Shown here one piece after another: positions 1 to 7,422 of a stretch of DNA of 46,027 nucleotides. The position numbers and the translations under genes are program-made. Origin of the DNA: Bacillota bacterium (GTDB lineage: Bacteria > Bacillota > SHA-98 > Ch115); NCBI GenBank assembly GCA_013178415.1, contig JABLXA010000019.1, positions 1 through 46,027 of the forward strand, in the 5' to 3' direction. Under the pieces are notes generated by a model that searched no databases, was not told the origin of the DNA, and worked only from the letters and a program-made list of their open reading frames with translations. Positions within the stretch are counted from its first letter, which is position 1, and each line of letters opens with the position of its first letter.

Positions 1-70
1 AAATCGTATCACTTGTCGTCACTATTTTGAGCTTATGCAGATGGACAATGTGTCTAGCTGGGCTTTTGCC

Positions 71-271
71 TTACTCGACACCCCAAAATGATCGAAAAAT
101 AGGCCTGGGTTGCGGAAGTTGGGCTAGTTGTTCTTCGGAAGGGATCTTGTAGCCCGGCAACCACTCGCCTGATTCGATTTTGGACCTTATAAACTCTTTA
201 ACTTGATGGTAGATAGGAACTAGCGAATATCTCTCAATGAGTTTCACGATTCGATCTCTCCTGTTGCGCAA
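71..271 (-). pseudogene. GntR-family regulator, N-terminal fragment
   Basis: Only the start of a GntR winged-helix domain remains: residues 18-50 carry the family opening (PIYHQVKEFIRSKIESGEW, then LPGYKIPSEEQLAQ). Straight after LAQ, where the recognition helix (normally a V-S-R-x-T-V/A segment) should come, the frame runs into unrelated residues (LPQPRPIFRS) and stops. An intact family member has about 230-350 residues; this has 66. It lies 61 bases downstream of the last permease gene of the sugar importer, on the same strand, so it was probably that operon's own repressor. Without a full DNA-binding or effector domain it cannot be functional. Confidence 0.75.
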
Positions 272-332
272 ATGCGTAAAGCGACCATTATGCGTAAGAA
301 TGCCTGTATTCTGCCGTATTAGCGGTGGTCGG

Positions 333-1226
333 TTAGCCCTTCAGTCCCTCTCGTGCGCCTTCATAGAACCTGTTCTGTATCAATATGAAGAAAATGATAG
401 CCGGCAAAGCGGTTATCATGGCAGCGGCATTATAGACGCCATAGGTAGCAACCCGAAGGGTTGCAGGGGTAGATGGAATACTGGTGGTTATTATTACGGG
501 CAGTGTATATTTGCTAGGAATAGAAATCATAGTACGGGCGTAAATGAAGTCTCCCCAGACAAATAGGAATGAATTTACAGCAGTCAAGATGATCCCGCCG
601 CCAGCTAGCGGGAGCATTACGTACCAGAGCATCTGAGAAGTAGACGCGCCATCGATCCTGGCGGCGTCTTCAAGGTCACGAGGAATCCCTAGGAAGACCT
701 GTCGCATCAAGAATATATTCGCAGGTAAGGCCATCGCCGTGAGTAGCAAAGCCAGACCCCAAAGGGTATCTTTTAGCCTTAGCAAACTCATGATATGCCA
801 CTGGGCGATAATTCCGGCCGTAAGTGGCACGAATTGAAGGAGTACGATCATATTGAAGATTCTGTCTCTATGGCGGAAATCCACTCTGGAAAAACCGTAT
901 CCCGCGAGGGTTGCGCATGTCACAACCAATATAACCGCAAGTGCACTTACTACCAAGCTATTCAAAATGGCCTGCTTGTAATCTATGACAGAAGTCTCGA
1001 AAAGAAACCTGTAGTTGGAGAAGTCGAGTCTCTTTGGCAGCAACCTGGGAACTAGCGAGTAGATCTCTTGTATGGTTTTAAAAGAGCTAGAAATTGTCCA
1101 AAAGATAGGAAAGACAACAACTATAGCGGTCACCGCTAAGACGAGATTCATGATCAGCTGTTGCCTTGTTTGAAACCCCAACATAGATCTTCTTTTCACC
1201 ACGAAAGATGCATCGGTTGCGTTCAT
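333..1226 (-). CDS. Sugar ABC transporter permease, MalG type
   Basis: Inner-membrane subunit of a carbohydrate importer of the CUT1 family (MalG/LacG-like), 297 residues, the usual length. The N-terminus leads into a first membrane helix at about residues 25-48. Further hydrophobic helices follow, and the cytoplasmic EAA loop that docks the ATPase is clear at about 185-205 (EDAARIDGAST...MLPLA). The C-terminus ends in the typical YEGAREGLKG tail. The ATG is preceded by a purine-rich GAGAGGGGG stretch. It starts 15 bases after the partner permease, so the two are co-transcribed behind the binding-protein gene. No ATPase gene is present nearby, so a shared MsmX-like ATPase encoded elsewhere is assumed. 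The substrate cannot be told from sequence. Confidence 0.95.
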   Translation of the reverse strand: MNATDASFVVKRRSMLGFQTRQQLIMNLVLAVTAIVVVFPIFWTISSSFKTIQEIYSLVPRLLPKRLDFSNYRFLFETSVIDYKQAILNSLVVSALAVILVVTCATLAGYGFSRVDFRHRDRIFNMIVLLQFVPLTAGIIAQWHIMSLLRLKDTLWGLALLLTAMALPANIFLMRQVFLGIPRDLEDAARIDGASTSQMLWYVMLPLAGGGIILTAVNSFLFVWGDFIYARTMISIPSKYTLPVIITTSIPSTPATLRVATYGVYNAAAMITALPAIIFFILIQNRFYEGAREGLKG

Positions 1227-1241
1227 ACCTGATGCCCCCTC

Positions 1242-2129
1242 TCAATCTCTATCTAGCTTCATCGTTCTCATTACGATAGTGGCTATCGCCAAGGTAAATA
1301 AAGATAACGTAAGGTTAATAGCTGCCGCATACCCTAGACGCTGTTCACCCCATATCGAAACCTCTGTGGCGTAATAAGGGAGTATTGATGTGGCCCTTGC
1401 GGGACCACCACCTGTCAAAGCTGTAACTTCTGCCAGTCCACCAGCCAACACACCGGCAGATTGGACGAAAATCAGAAACAACATGTTCTTTATCGATGGA
1501 AGATCCACATACCAGAACCGTCTCAAGGTATCTGCTCCGTCAATCAGTGCTGACTCTTTAACCTCACGTGAGATATTATAAAATCCTATTAGATAATAAA
1601 ACATACTTGCCCCAAAATTTCTCCAAATGACGGCTATGGCCAATGCAAACATAGCAACCTCGGGACTAGTAAGCCATGGTATAGGTTCAATCCCAAACTT
1701 CCCCAAGAAAGCATTTAGATATCCGTTTTGCTCGTATAGGGCTTTAAACATAGTCATTCCAGCGGAGAGCGGTATAATTACCGGAAGATATAAGAGTACC
1801 CTATAAATTCGTGCGGCCTTAGGGGATTTTAATTCAGCAATCAGCCAGCCTGTAGCCAAAGCCAATATTTGAGTAACTGGATAAGTATATAAAACATATT
1901 TTGCTGATATAACAAGCCCTTGCGCCACCCTATCATCGCTGATCAATTCCCTAAAATTCGCCAACCCTACCCATTTTCCAGTAAGCGTGACGCCTCTAAA
2001 ATCCATAAATCCCAACACTATACCCCAAATGATAGGCCAAAAATTGAAGATGAAAATGAAAATCAACGCAGGTAACACATACACGAGGCCACTCCATTCT
2101 CTAGTTTGATGCTTGACAGGTATCTGCAT
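1242..2129 (-). CDS. Sugar ABC transporter permease, MalF type
   Basis: First permease of the importer (CUT1, MalF/UgpA-like), about 295 residues. The N-terminal helix lies at about residues 16-36, and the EAA loop is at about 195-215 (KESALIDGADTLRRFWY). The frame opens at a TTG (2135), but the strong AGGAGG at 2138-2143 is only 2 bases from it and 8 bases from the ATG at 2129, so I chose 2129 (MQIPVKHQ...). The gene lies between the binding-protein gene and the MalG-type permease in a three-gene operon. A long stem-loop stands just upstream, between it and the binding-protein gene. Confidence 0.95.
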   Translation of the reverse strand: MQIPVKHQTREWSGLVYVLPALIFIFIFNFWPIIWGIVLGFMDFRGVTLTGKWVGLANFRELISDDRVAQGLVISAKYVLYTYPVTQILALATGWLIAELKSPKAARIYRVLLYLPVIIPLSAGMTMFKALYEQNGYLNAFLGKFGIEPIPWLTSPEVAMFALAIAVIWRNFGASMFYYLIGFYNISREVKESALIDGADTLRRFWYVDLPSIKNMLFLIFVQSAGVLAGGLAEVTALTGGGPARATSILPYYATEVSIWGEQRLGYAAAINLTLSLFTLAIATIVMRTMKLDRD

Positions 2130-2144
2130 CTCCAATTCCTCCTA

Positions 2145-2174
2145 AAGGCGGGAAGCCTTCCGGCTTCCCGCCTT
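2145..2174 (-). promoter_or_regulatory. Intercistronic stem-loop after binding-protein gene
   Basis: A perfect 13-bp inverted repeat (AAGGCGGGAAGCC at 2145-2157, complement at 2162-2174) with a 4-base loop sits between the stop of the binding-protein gene and the Shine-Dalgarno sequence of the first permease. No U-tract follows on the minus strand. It therefore looks less like a full terminator and more like the 3' stabilising or attenuating hairpin commonly found after solute-binding-protein genes, which yields more binding protein than permease. Confidence 0.75.
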
Positions 2175-2200
2175 CTAATCTCCCCATATCGGATACTCTA

Positions 2201-3499
2201 TCATTTGAATATCAGTTTGGAAAGCTGTTCATCTAGCTCCTTCTTGGCGCCCTTCATTGCTTCCATAGGATCCTTGATCTTACCAGAGAGATATTTCTCC
2301 GTCCATGGCCTTATGATCTCTATCTGTGCCCAGAAATTGGTTGTATTTATAATCGGAGTAGCCTCTTCCAAAACATCTGCCATGTCCAAGGCCCAATCCA
2401 AATCTTTACTTCCGGCAGCTAGACGATTATATGGAGTTCTATACGGAGGTAATTTCCCACTCTCAAATATTTTCTTCCACGTAAAATCGTTTGTAGGCCC
2501 AAACGCCCAAATCAGAAAGTCTACAGCTTCTTGAGGATGAGGTGCGTCCTTGTATAGATAGGCTGGGGTGCTCCAGAACACGGTACCGCCCCCGACATCC
2601 TTTGGAAGCCTGGTGAGTCCCGAGTTCTCCTTGCCTATAGTCTGGTATGCCCAGATTCCCGCCGAATGCTGGTATACAAACATTCCATATTGGCCTTTCA
2701 AGTAGGGTTCTGCAAAGGCGTCCCCGGCGTAAGGGTACCACATACTCGTGGGCATAGATAGCCCTTGTTCTATCCATTGCTTGAGCAAAAGGCAGGTCTT
2801 GATCATTCCTTCGCCGGTGACATCTACTAGCCCGTTGGGAAGGAATGGCTTCTTCGTAAAGGTCTGTTGAATTGCAGCAGGTCCTCTATGGAAGGGAATT
2901 ATGGTTGTAGAGATTCCATAAATTTTTTGTGCCTTGAAGGCATTTACAATCTTCTTGGCAAGAGCATTTACATCCTCCCAGTTGGTCACTGGAGGCTTGT
3001 CATATCCAACCTTTTTAAGGATGTCTTTTCTATAAAGAAGGGCGTCTATATCAATAGTTATTGGCATACTAGCAAAGTATTTATCCCTAAATTTGGTTTC
3101 TCCCAGGACTGATGGCAGCATGTCCTTCTCAATCAGAGCGGCATCTTTCTCCTTGGAATTCTTTATATATTCATCCATATACTGATACATCCCACCAATG
3201 AACCCTGGGGCCGTATCTGTGGCAGGCCACCCTCCAAGGAGCAGGTTCCACTCCATTTTCTTTTCACTTACGAGCTGCTTATATTTTTTCAAATCCATGC
3301 CAACATCTTCAAATACAATCTTGACATCGGGTCGGATCTTCTCATATTGCGCCGCTAATTCCTTGAGCGGCCATTCCGCCTGTACCCAGCCCATGGCATT
3401 TATTTTAACAATAGTCTTAGGAGCGGCAAATGCAGCAGAAGTCAAACTGAGCCCAATGAGAACCCCAAATATCAGCACCGCAATAAAAATCCTCTTCAC
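2201..3499 (-). CDS. Extracellular sugar-binding protein, family 1
   Basis: Solute-binding protein of the ABC importer (SBP family 1, MalE/UgpB-like), 432 residues. An n-region MKR, a hydrophobic core (about 4-24) and an ALA-type cut site (SAAFAAPKT) form a signal peptide. There is no cysteine at the cut, so this is not a lipoprotein. The mature part has the family pattern: an AAQYEKIRPDVKI helix-strand near the start, an ALLYRKDILKK segment near residue 155, and a DFLIWAFG helix late. The start is GTG at 3499, chosen because GGGGAGGT lies 8 bases upstream. It is first in an operon with two permeases. It delivers an unidentified oligosaccharide or polyol to them. Confidence 0.95.
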   Translation of the reverse strand: MKRIFIAVLIFGVLIGLSLTSAAFAAPKTIVKINAMGWVQAEWPLKELAAQYEKIRPDVKIVFEDVGMDLKKYKQLVSEKKMEWNLLLGGWPATDTAPGFIGGMYQYMDEYIKNSKEKDAALIEKDMLPSVLGETKFRDKYFASMPITIDIDALLYRKDILKKVGYDKPPVTNWEDVNALAKKIVNAFKAQKIYGISTTIIPFHRGPAAIQQTFTKKPFLPNGLVDVTGEGMIKTCLLLKQWIEQGLSMPTSMWYPYAGDAFAEPYLKGQYGMFVYQHSAGIWAYQTIGKENSGLTRLPKDVGGGTVFWSTPAYLYKDAPHPQEAVDFLIWAFGPTNDFTWKKIFESGKLPPYRTPYNRLAAGSKDLDWALDMADVLEEATPIINTTNFWAQIEIIRPWTEKYLSGKIKDPMEAMKGAKKELDEQLSKLIFK

Positions 3500-3962
3500 T
3501 TAATTCTACCTCCCCTATGGAATTTTACGAATTCATAAATAAATAGAATAAGATGGGACAACAACGCAGGCTGATACCTATCGAAGGAAGATCTTGGCTC
3601 TGCCTTATCACCCCCTCATTAAGGCGTGATTAGCGCGAGGCGCCCTCTGTAGGCGGCTCCTCCTGCTCCATGAGTGGAATTGGCAAAACCCAGGCGAGAA
3701 ATCAATAGTGTATACTCCTCTAGCTGTATATACTTCTATACTATATGGAATATTCCTTCCGAAATTCTGATTCTTCGTTTAAAATTCTTCGAAACCTAAT
3801 ATTCAAGGCCGATCAGGACAAGACCGAATATTCTCTGATCCAGGCCGGCAATATATGGCTTCCTATGCGGAAAAGGCTTGATCCGGAGAAAACAAGCAAA
3901 ACATACCTTGATACCTCCATTCCGGTGCTAGATAATAGAGGTGCAGGTAAATCGGCGAGAAA
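3500..3962. promoter_or_regulatory. Divergent control region with TATAC-rich candidate operator
   Basis: This 460-base gap separates the minus-strand importer from the plus-strand URO-D/PHP pair. At 3710-3746 it holds clustered half-palindromes: GTATAC (3710-3715), GTATATAC (3726-3733, a perfect palindrome) and TATACTATA (3737-3745). Such AT-rich palindromes suit a promoter plus GntR- or LacI-type operator serving one or both directions. No single -10/-35 pair stands out enough to be fixed. I see no supported gene; a 78-codon open frame at 3745-3981 has no recognisable content and overlaps the next gene. Confidence 0.3.
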
Positions 3963-5009
3963 ATGGGGTATACACGAATGAATCCACGAGATCGAGTCAT
4001 CAAAACACTGAGGTTTGAAAGCGTCGATCGAGCCCCCCGCGACCTCTGGTACTTGCCCGGAGTTGAAATGTTTAGGAAGAATGAGCTTGATGAAGTGCTC
4101 CAGGAGTTCCCTCCAGACTTCGCATCCCCCCGCTATAGGTATGGTAAATCAAGGCGTGCGCGCGGCATCCCCAATGTGATTGGCGAATATGTAGACGCCT
4201 GGGGATCTGTATGGACGGTAGCAGAGCCGGGAGTTATAGGTGAGGTGAAGGCCCCACCACTGGCTGATTGGTCGGCCCTCGATTCTTATACGCCTCCATG
4301 GGAGCTTCTTGAAGAAGCCGACTTATCGGAAGTGAATCGGAGTTGCGCCGAGACTGACCGGTTTGTAAAAGTGGGGACTGAAACGAGGCCTTTCGAGAGG
4401 ATGCAGTTCCTCCGGGGGACTGAGAACCTCTTTCTTGACCTGGCATATGGCACAAAAGAGGTATATAGGTTGCGGGATATGCTGCATGAGTTCTTCATAA
4501 GGGAAATGGAAATGTGGGCTAAGACAGATGTGGACGCAGTTGCGTTCATGGATGACTGGGGGGCACAAAAGGCGCTTCTCATCTCGCCAGAACTCTGGCG
4601 CAGTTTCTTCAAACCACTTTACAAGGATTACTGCGATATCCTGCATTCAGCAGGCAAGTTCGTATTCTTCCATTCTGATGGCAATATCGAAGTAATTTAC
4701 CCGGATCTCATCGAGATAGGAATAAGCGCGCTGAATTCCCAGCTTTTCTGTATGAATATAGAGGAACTTGGACGAAAGTATGGAGGCAAAATCACCTTCT
4801 GGGGCGAAATAGATAGACAGAAGATCCTTCCCTTCGGAAGCACGGATGAGGTTAGGCAAGCGGTAAGGCGCGTCCGGAGGGCGCTTGATACAGGGCATGG
4901 GGGCGTGATAGCCCAGTGCGAATGGGGGGTCAAGGATCCAAAGGAGAATATCCGCGCTGTGTTCGATGAATGGCTCAAAAGAAAGGAGCATGCTGCTGGC
5001 AATGAATAA
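3963..5009 (+). CDS. Uroporphyrinogen decarboxylase (URO-D) family protein
   Basis: A TIM-barrel protein of the URO-D superfamily, 348 residues. The N-terminus (MNPRDRVIKTLRFESVDRAP) is the family signature, and the barrel continues through TENLFLDLAYG, VDAVAFMDDWG and the FFHSDGNIEVIYPDL segment. Family members are either HemE or cobamide methyltransferases (MtaA type). Here the metal-binding HxCG of MtaA reads HSDG, and HemE's N-terminal arginine signature is not evident, so it belongs to the uncharacterised branch common in sugar-utilisation loci. The real start may be the second ATG at 3978, which matches the usual family beginning. It overlaps the PHP gene, so the two products are probably made in step. 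Substrate unknown. Confidence 0.85.
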   Translation: MGYTRMNPRDRVIKTLRFESVDRAPRDLWYLPGVEMFRKNELDEVLQEFPPDFASPRYRYGKSRRARGIPNVIGEYVDAWGSVWTVAEPGVIGEVKAPPLADWSALDSYTPPWELLEEADLSEVNRSCAETDRFVKVGTETRPFERMQFLRGTENLFLDLAYGTKEVYRLRDMLHEFFIREMEMWAKTDVDAVAFMDDWGAQKALLISPELWRSFFKPLYKDYCDILHSAGKFVFFHSDGNIEVIYPDLIEIGISALNSQLFCMNIEELGRKYGGKITFWGEIDRQKILPFGSTDEVRQAVRRVRRALDTGHGGVIAQCEWGVKDPKENIRAVFDEWLKRKEHAAGNE

Positions 5010-5955
5010 CATATCGCCCTTCGAGGTCAAAGGAAACTGGTACAAAGGTAACCTTCATTGTCATTCAACCGTGTCCGATGGGAAGCTGGCCCCGGAAGAT
5101 GTGGTTTCCCTTTATCGTGGCAATGGGTGGAATTTTCTCGCCTTCACGGATCACCGTGTTTTTGCGGACTGGAACAAGCTGGGCGATGAGGATTTTCTCA
5201 TAATCCCGGGCGTAGAATTAAATGTTGACGCAAGTAAAGAAGGCCGTCCGATATGCTATCACATTCTGGGGATCCAGGGAGGTAAGCCGGGGCAGCATGC
5301 CCGACTTGTAAGGGAATTAAGGCACGGGGATAGATGGGAACCTGCAGTCTGGCAGGGAATAGGTAGTGTCCAGGCTTTGATCGACGAGCTCAAATCAAGG
5401 AATAATCATGTGATCCTCTGCCACCCTGTCTGGTCCCTGACCGAGTTCGAGGATCTCAAGGACCTGGAGGGCTACTTTGCGATCGAAATCTACAACCATG
5501 GGTGCGAACTCGAATGCCATACCGGCCTTTCCACCCTATACTGGGATTCGTTGCTGAAGCGAGGGAAGAGGATCTGGGGCGTTGCAGTCGACGATGCTCA
5601 TCACCGCATCCAGGACGAATGTGGGGGTTGGGTAATGGTCAAGGCGCCGTCGCTCACTCGGTCTGCAATCGCTGAAGCGCTGGTCGAGGGGCGATTTTAC
5701 TCCTCAAGCGGACCCATTATAGAGGGTTTTGGGATTGATGACGGCGAGGCATTCGTGCGGAGCTCTCCGGTTAAATCGATCCATTTTATGACCGGGCCTT
5801 CAAGAGGGGAAAGCTTCCACGCCGCTCCTGGAGAATCTATAACGACCGCAAGATACAGGCTTAAGGGTAGCGAACTCTATGTCCGTGCCGAATGCGTAGA
5901 TGGTCATGGAAAGACCGCCTGGACGAACCCGATCTTCCTTGCTCCCGTTTCATAA
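5002..5955 (+). CDS. PHP-domain metal-dependent phosphoesterase
   Basis: PHP (polymerase and histidinol phosphatase) superfamily hydrolase, about 317 residues. It begins with the metal-binding motif GNLHCHSTVSDG, followed by FTDHR, a GVELN segment, and HPVW and DDAH motifs (near residues 140 and 200) supplying further metal ligands. Such stand-alone PHP proteins hydrolyse phosphoesters or similar bonds; the substrate is not predictable. I chose the ATG at 5002, because AAAGGAG (4982-4988) is the only good ribosome site. The ATG at 4990 is too close to it, and an upstream ATG at 4966 has none. The gene overlaps the URO-D stop by 8 bases, so translation is probably coupled. Confidence 0.85.
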   Translation: MNNISPFEVKGNWYKGNLHCHSTVSDGKLAPEDVVSLYRGNGWNFLAFTDHRVFADWNKLGDEDFLIIPGVELNVDASKEGRPICYHILGIQGGKPGQHARLVRELRHGDRWEPAVWQGIGSVQALIDELKSRNNHVILCHPVWSLTEFEDLKDLEGYFAIEIYNHGCELECHTGLSTLYWDSLLKRGKRIWGVAVDDAHHRIQDECGGWVMVKAPSLTRSAIAEALVEGRFYSSSGPIIEGFGIDDGEAFVRSSPVKSIHFMTGPSRGESFHAAPGESITTARYRLKGSELYVRAECVDGHGKTAWTNPIFLAPVS

Positions 5956-6059
5956 AACCTGAGGATATTCCCTCGATTACAAAGCAAGAGTCTCTCTGGT
6001 TCCAGGGGTAGTTCGTAACAAATTTCGGCAAATCCGGTAACTGCCTGGAGGCGATGTTG

Positions 6060-6626
6060 ATGTATAAAGACCCTGTAGATTACGTCAATCCCAACATCGG
6101 CACCATAGGCCACCTGCTCACCGCTACATCCCCGACAGTCATGCTTCCGCATGGCATGGCTCAAGTTGCACCCATCACAACACCCGGCATTATGGATAGA
6201 TACTTGGCCGATAAGATCTACGGTTTCCCAGTTGCCAATGTGGGGGGAAGATCCTCAGCTGCGGCGGCCATAATGGCAACCAATGGCGCAACCGAGATAG
6301 AACCCGCCAAATATGCTTCCACGTTCGATCATGACCTGGAGATCGTTTCGCCATATCATTATTCGGTTCTCCTGGAAGACTACGACATAATAGCGGACTG
6401 CACAGTGACCGCTCATGCCATATATTACCGATTTACCTATCCAGGGAATGCCCAATCACATATAGTATTGAATATGAAGGACAGCTCTGAATTGGAAATA
6501 CTAGATGCCACATCGCTCACTGGATATCTAGAGAGTTCAGGAGTCCGCCACTACATATACATTGAGTTCTCCAAGCCATTTCAATCTTGCCGAACATGGC
6601 ATGGTAGCACCATAATTATGCTATAA
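6060..6626 (+). pseudogene. GH92 alpha-mannosidase, N-terminal fragment
   Basis: The first 180 or so residues match the N-terminal beta-sandwich of glycoside hydrolase family 92: YVNPNIGTIGH, a TSPTVMLPHGMAQVAP core, a YGFPVANVG segment, and a final IEFSKPF. GH92 enzymes normally have 700 or more residues, with catalytic residues in the missing C-terminal (alpha/alpha)6 domain, so this piece cannot cleave mannosides. Homology stops near 6590, exactly where the toxin-antitoxin promoter region starts, and nothing resembling the rest of the gene is seen after that module. GGAGGCG lies just upstream; ATG 6060 has the better spacing than ATG 6054. It probably belonged with the URO-D/PHP pair as a glycan-use operon. 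Confidence 0.75.
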
Positions 6627-6631
6627 TTATG
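6611..6631 (+). promoter_or_regulatory. Toxin-antitoxin operator/promoter
   Basis: Two near-identical 10-mers, CATAATTATG (6611-6620, a perfect palindrome) and TATAATTATG (6622-6631), are 11 bases apart, so one helical turn. The second contains TATAAT, a perfect -10 hexamer. Phd/YefM antitoxins repress their own promoter by binding paired palindromes of this kind; conditional cooperativity with the toxin is the known scheme for the family. The ribosome site AAGGGAG follows, 8 bases before the antitoxin ATG. Confidence 0.6.
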
Positions 6632-6659
6632 TTGTGATTATAGCAAGGGAGTTGAGCGT

Positions 6660-6923
6660 ATGCCACAGATAAGACCCATCGCCGAGTTAAGGAATACAAG
6701 CAAAATTTCAAAGATCTGCCACAACCAATCGGAACCTATATTCATCACCAAAAACGGATATGGTGATCTAGTGATTATGAGCATGGAAACCTATGAAAGG
6801 CAGTTCGCGCTTGTAGATGTTTATAAAAAACTGGGCGAAGCTGAAAAGCAGATCGCAGACGGAGTTCCCCTGTTGGCGGGAGAGCAGGTGTTCAAGCGTT
6901 TGAGGGAAAAATATGCAAAATAG
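6660..6923 (+). CDS. Antitoxin, Phd/YefM family
   Basis: 87-residue antitoxin. The N-terminal half is the Phd/YefM DNA-binding fold: MPQIRPIAELRNTSKIS, then PIFITKNGYGDLVIMSMETYER. The charged C-terminal helix (about 55-87) is the usual toxin-binding arm. The ATG follows AAGGGAG by 8 bases. It overlaps the toxin gene by 11 bases, the normal antitoxin-first arrangement. It should neutralise the RelE-like toxin by direct binding and repress the operon through the paired palindromes upstream. Confidence 0.92.
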   Translation: MPQIRPIAELRNTSKISKICHNQSEPIFITKNGYGDLVIMSMETYERQFALVDVYKKLGEAEKQIADGVPLLAGEQVFKRLREKYAK

Positions 6924-7230
6924 TTATCAGCTGAGATTTACACCAATCGCCGAGGATGATTTGAAGGGGATATACCGATATATTTCAGAACATCTGGTTG
7001 CCCCAGAAGCCGCCAATGGCCTGATGGATGATATTGAGGCCTCCATCCTGCGGCTCAAGGAGTTTCCTTATTCAGGCAGCCCTGTCACGGATGATATTCT
7101 AAGTAGCCGTGGCTACCGCAAGCTGATTGTCAAAAACTATATTGTCTTTCACCTGATTGACGAGGTAGAAAAACAGATTGTTATTATGCGTGTGCTCTAT
7201 GGCGCGCAGAAGTATGAAGGTATACTGTAA
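6913..7230 (+). CDS. Toxin, RelE/ParE family
   Basis: 105-residue RelE/ParE-superfamily toxin. It starts YQLRFTPIAEDDLKGIYRYIS, the family's first strand and helices. It continues with an EFPYSGSPV loop and RGYRKLIVKNYIVFHLIDE, and ends with the typical IVIMRVLYGAQKYEGIL strand and tail. RelE members cut mRNA in the ribosome, while ParE members poison gyrase; the sequence alone does not separate them. The R-x-x-x-V-x-x-Y pattern in the RGYRKLIVKNY stretch is common to both. It is translationally coupled to the antitoxin by the 11-base overlap. The full-length frame suggests an active module. Confidence 0.92.
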   Translation: MQNSYQLRFTPIAEDDLKGIYRYISEHLVAPEAANGLMDDIEASILRLKEFPYSGSPVTDDILSSRGYRKLIVKNYIVFHLIDEVEKQIVIMRVLYGAQKYEGIL

Positions 7231-7254
7231 CGGGCACAAAATCAAATAAAAGGG

Positions 7255-7345
7255 CCATCGATCGAGCAGGAGGGGGTGTCTGGCCCCCGTCCCCTCATAC
7301 CACCGGACATGCGGACCCTCTTCCACTGCCCCCCAAAGGCACGCT
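7255..7345 (-). mobile_element. Group II intron 3' end relic (domains V-VI)
   Basis: Read on the minus strand, this stretch matches the 3' end of bacterial group II introns. The second half of domain V (GTCCGCATGTCCGGTGGT) is followed by TATGAGGGGACGGGGG, a domain VI stem closing with CCCCCTCCTGCTCGAT. The 5' strand of domain V is degenerate (GCAGTGGAAGAGG where GAACCGCCG-type sequence is expected). No reverse transcriptase gene or upstream intron domains are nearby, so it is a dead tail. A related copy lies at 42532-42604. Confidence 0.6.
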
Positions 7346-7422
7346 CGCATCCGATGCTGTAACCATTGATTGAGCTCCGTAACAAGAGTTTCCCGTCTAT
7401 AGACATAACTAGGAAACTCCCG

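Noticed and set aside
3745-3981. 78-codon open frame in the divergent control region
   Set aside because: No family motif, no clear ribosome site, and its end overlaps the URO-D gene start.
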